A DNA stretch of 15,869 nucleotides from an uncultured Fretibacterium sp. (GTDB lineage Bacteria; Synergistota; Synergistia; Synergistales; Aminobacteriaceae), in the NCBI RefSeq assembly GCF_963548695.1, contig NZ_CAUUWA010000054.1:1-15869 (forward strand), given 5' to 3'. Under the pieces are notes generated by a model that was not told the origin of the DNA, made no database searches, and was given only the letters and a program-made list of their open reading frames with translations. Position 1 is the stretch's first letter. Every line of letters starts with the position of its first letter. A program made the translations under genes and the position numbers. Shown in pieces: positions 13,104-15,869 of the stretch.

Positions 13104-15806
13104 TCATTTTTTCGTCTTCCCACCCAGCGCCTCTACCGCCGCCTCCGTCGCGGCCCGGTAGGCCCTCTCTATTTTTTGAATTATCGGCAGGGTCTCCCCT
13201 TTACAGAGCCTTTCCGCAACGGCACCGCTCAGCGCCCGAATCTCGGGGAGGCCCAACAGACGCTCTCGGTCCTCCGCCTCACGCCCCTCCCTCAACATCG
13301 AATGCACCTTGAGGAAAACCCAGACCGAGGCCAAGGCATCGTTCATGCAGTCGATCTCGACCGTCTCGTCGCCCGAAATCCAGAGCCCGCTCAGCAAGCC
13401 GAGAGAGACCTCATCCCCCGAGGTAGAAAAGATGGCCCTCACCACGCACGAGCTCTCCCGCGATATCGCAATGGGACCGAAATTTCCGTCCGCCGAGGGC
13501 TTCACCCTCATGTTCCCCAGCCCACAGACGGTCGAGGAGGCGATGTCCACCCGCGCCCCCCTGGGCAGGGTAATCCGCCCCATGACAGCCCTTCCGACCG
13601 AAAAATCGAGGGACGCGCTATTGCCGAAACGGCTGGAGAGATGCACGGGGCCGGAAACCGCCTTCTCCGGAACAGATACCTCGAAAAAATCGGCGGCCCC
13701 GTTTGAATTGTCCACCGCCGCGACACCCCCCGCAAACACGACCTGAAGGGCGACATCCAGGTTCTCTCCCTCCACTCTCAGTTTGTCCGTCCCAATACGC
13801 GTGATGGAGTGCAGGACCGGAACGCGGGAGCGGAGGCTCTGGACCTCCACGCCGTAGTTCCTGCGTCCTCCGATCGACAGGGAAACGACCCAGGCGCCCT
13901 CGGAGACCTCGTTCGGGCACAAAAAGACAGCCTTGTCGCCGTCCAGAAGGCGCGGCCTCACGTTCAGAGGATCGGAGTGCTCCTTCAGCGATTCGCGCAG
14001 CACGATCCAGGTATCCTCCGCGTTTGCCTTCCTCAGTTCCTCGCACCGGACCTCAATCTCCTCCCCCGGAGCGATAACGTCAGGGACCTCCCGCGCCGGG
14101 TTGAAGAACGACACGCGGGGCATCCGATGCACATTCCATAGCTTCGTCGGCCTCAGCCGGTCGGGGTCGTTCACGTCCAGGAGACCGTCCTGGTCGTCAT
14201 CCCTGTCCTTGTAATCGAAAACTCCGTCCCCATCCGTGTCCGCAGGGCGTCCGCCTCTGAACATCCCCTCCACATCGTCCGGCACGCCATTGCCGTCGCT
14301 GTCCGTATCGAGAAAATTGGGGATACCGTCGCCGTCCGTGTCGTTGCGGGGAAAGAACTGCTCGAAGGGCAGTTTGAATGACAAGATCCTGTCGAAGGGG
14401 TAATATTCAACGAAGTCGGGGATGCCGTCGCCGTCCGCGTCGGAGTTCCGGTCCAGCCACACGGCGCCCTTGGGAGAGTTGCCGGGGTTGACCGCATTCC
14501 GCCAGACGGAGTCGGAAAAGGTTCCGGCCTCGCGGTACGGCTCCAGACGGCGCAGGACGGTCAGCAGTTCCATGAGGTCGGGCAGGGTGTCGTCATCCGT
14601 GTCCTCATACCCCCTGTCCATGCCCAGAAGGTCGTGCAGCTCGTCCGGGATGCCGTCGGCGTAATCATCCTGAAAGACCAGCGCGCGGTAACGCCACTTC
14701 TGTGCGGTCTCCGCCAGGGTCATAATGGTGAACCAGTACACCCCGGGGCGAGGAATGTCGCACTGTGCCCACGTCCAGTCGCTGGCCAGAAGGCCCGGCA
14801 TATTGAAAACGGTCAGGGGCTCCTCGTTCTTCCCCGTCTCGACGCTCAGGATGGGGTTCATGAACGGCGTGTGGGCGACCAGGACCGAATGGGCCCCCGC
14901 CCTGTCGAAGCGGATCGCAAAACAGTCGCTGTCACAGCCGGCGCTGTTGTCCACGACGCCCGACATGGCGGCGGGCATCGCGGCGGGGGCGTCCCTGCAT
15001 TCCGCAGTGTCGATGCCATTGTTTGAAGCGCACCCCGTCTCGGTCTCCGCGTATTCCGGGTAGGTACCCCGCGACGGGTCGAGCGGACCGGCGTCCCAGA
15101 CGTCGGGAACTCCATCCCCGTCCGTATCGCTCTTGAATGTCCTCATGGGCCCCGGATCCGTATTCGGCAGTCTGAGCCCAACAGGAGCCCACGGGTCGTG
15201 CAGGGCTTTGAATCCCGCTTCAATGGCGGCATTTGCCGCCTCGAAAAGCTCCTGCGGCACATCAGGCAAATGTGTGGTCCGAGCCGAGTGCTCCGATAGT
15301 TGGGAGGTCAGGTAATCCGGGTCTCTGGACAACCCTTCGGCGACGAGGCGACCCAATCTCCGAACCTCCGGCAGCGCCAACAGCACTCTTCGGACCTCCG
15401 CTTCCCGATCCTTTACGGGTCTGTGGGCCGACACCACGGGCCAGATCATCGTCAGCGCCGTGCTCATGCTGTCGATCGTCACCGTCTCGTCCCCGGGGAT
15501 GTAGAGACCGCTCAAAAAAAAACGTGCCTCCTCCTTGCCTTTGCGCGGGGGCAGAAAGGTATGCAGGCTGCACATCTCGTCCCGGGGCAGTTCCAGAGGG
15601 CCGAAGCGCCCGTTGGACGCCGGTTTCGTCTCCTCATCGTGGAACGATAGAGAAACGGTCAGGGAAGACAGTTCTACAGAGACTCCCTCAGGCAGGACAA
15701 TCCGGCCGCCTACCCCCTGCTTCCCAAAAAATGAGATGAGAAACGACGACAGCAGAAACGCCCCCGAGATAAAAAGGAGTACCCAGCAAACGGACCGCAT
15801 TTTCAC
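13104..15806 (-). CDS. large exported protein with TSP3-like calcium repeats and duplicated end domains
   Basis: A 900-residue protein with an N-terminal signal peptide or anchor (about 8-27). Residues about 33-203 form domain A. Calcium-type repeats follow: DTDGDGVPD (227-235), a DGIPDE near 394, DTDDDTLPD (402-410), DADGDGIPD (456-464), DTDGDGIPN (489-497), DTDSDGNGVPD (500-510), and DTDGDGVFD with DDDQDGLLD (523-544). A Cys-rich beta region lies among them (about 258-378). Two IPT/TIG-like beta domains cover about 565-660 and 661-738. Residues about 741-895 form a second copy of domain A. Such proteins are usually surface or periplasmic and Ca-stabilised; partner or ligand unknown. The start is the GTG at 15804-15806 with GGAGG 9 nt upstream; an ATG two codons later has poor spacing. 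No clear promoter is seen in the 63 bases to the window edge. Confidence 0.85.
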   Translation of the reverse strand: MKMRSVCWVLLFISGAFLLSSFLISFFGKQGVGGRIVLPEGVSVELSSLTVSLSFHDEETKPASNGRFGPLELPRDEMCSLHTFLPPRKGKEEARFFLSGLYIPGDETVTIDSMSTALTMIWPVVSAHRPVKDREAEVRRVLLALPEVRRLGRLVAEGLSRDPDYLTSQLSEHSARTTHLPDVPQELFEAANAAIEAGFKALHDPWAPVGLRLPNTDPGPMRTFKSDTDGDGVPDVWDAGPLDPSRGTYPEYAETETGCASNNGIDTAECRDAPAAMPAAMSGVVDNSAGCDSDCFAIRFDRAGAHSVLVAHTPFMNPILSVETGKNEEPLTVFNMPGLLASDWTWAQCDIPRPGVYWFTIMTLAETAQKWRYRALVFQDDYADGIPDELHDLLGMDRGYEDTDDDTLPDLMELLTVLRRLEPYREAGTFSDSVWRNAVNPGNSPKGAVWLDRNSDADGDGIPDFVEYYPFDRILSFKLPFEQFFPRNDTDGDGIPNFLDTDSDGNGVPDDVEGMFRGGRPADTDGDGVFDYKDRDDDQDGLLDVNDPDRLRPTKLWNVHRMPRVSFFNPAREVPDVIAPGEEIEVRCEELRKANAEDTWIVLRESLKEHSDPLNVRPRLLDGDKAVFLCPNEVSEGAWVVSLSIGGRRNYGVEVQSLRSRVPVLHSITRIGTDKLRVEGENLDVALQVVFAGGVAAVDNSNGAADFFEVSVPEKAVSGPVHLSSRFGNSASLDFSVGRAVMGRITLPRGARVDIASSTVCGLGNMRVKPSADGNFGPIAISRESSCVVRAIFSTSGDEVSLGLLSGLWISGDETVEIDCMNDALASVWVFLKVHSMLREGREAEDRERLLGLPEIRALSGAVAERLCKGETLPIIQKIERAYRAATEAAVEALGGKTKK

Positions 15807-15869
15807 GTTTCATCGCCTCCTCGTAGAATAAGTTACATGAAAGAGCGGCCATTATGGTAAGCTACTTTC

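Noticed and set aside
12130..13107. 325-codon open frame on the minus strand
   Set aside because: Runs antisense through the well-supported DUF134 and His-rich genes; only its first codons are mentioned as a possible relic.

Overview
The window is GC-rich bacterial chromosome with tightly packed genes, frequent TTG/GTG starts backed by purine-rich ribosome binding sites, and many exported proteins. The mix of families (a large exported DUF3160 protein, a signal-peptide-bearing Memo-family protein, a DUF134 regulator, paired AAA ATPases of the DUF4143 and DUF234 types, a class A RNase P RNA) fits an anaerobic Gram-negative-type bacterium. Synergistota is my best guess. This is inference from family content and base composition; no phylogenetic marker was aligned.

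Layout. Positions 1-281 are an AT-richer stretch with nested inverted repeats and a possibly broken reading frame. An ATPase of the DUF4143 type (282-1580, minus) follows, with a good promoter and an odd triple repeat at its start. Next come an unusually short UvrC (1786-3294, minus) and, divergently, a DUF234-type ATPase with a PD-(D/E)XK-like tail (3579-4979, plus). A Ski2-like SF2 helicase (4996-6573, minus) converges on the latter and lies just downstream of rnpB (about 6685-7022, minus).

From 7160 to 11942 a minus-strand run carries four exported proteins: DUF3160 protein, Memo-family protein, a small unknown protein and an LprI-like protein. The last two genes lie between two exact 28-bp direct repeats. 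One repeat is the 3' end of the Memo gene and the other a gene-less copy 1455 bp away, so these two genes look like an inserted or duplicated cassette.

A plus-strand two-gene operon (12186-12948) encodes a Cys/His/Gly-rich, probably metal-binding protein and a DUF134 DNA-binding protein that also ends in a Cys/His tail. It has a near-consensus promoter and a perfect 12-bp palindrome at the expected transcription start, which suggests a self-contained metal-responsive unit. The window closes with a 900-residue exported calcium-repeat protein (13104-15806, minus) whose first and last ~150 residues are copies of the same unrecognised domain.

Most notable points: the metal-binding/DUF134 operon with its operator-like palindrome; the bookended calcium-repeat protein; the 28-bp-flanked cassette; and the UvrC lacking roughly 115 residues between its UVR motif and its nuclease core. 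I see no CRISPR array, tRNA, transposase or integrase.
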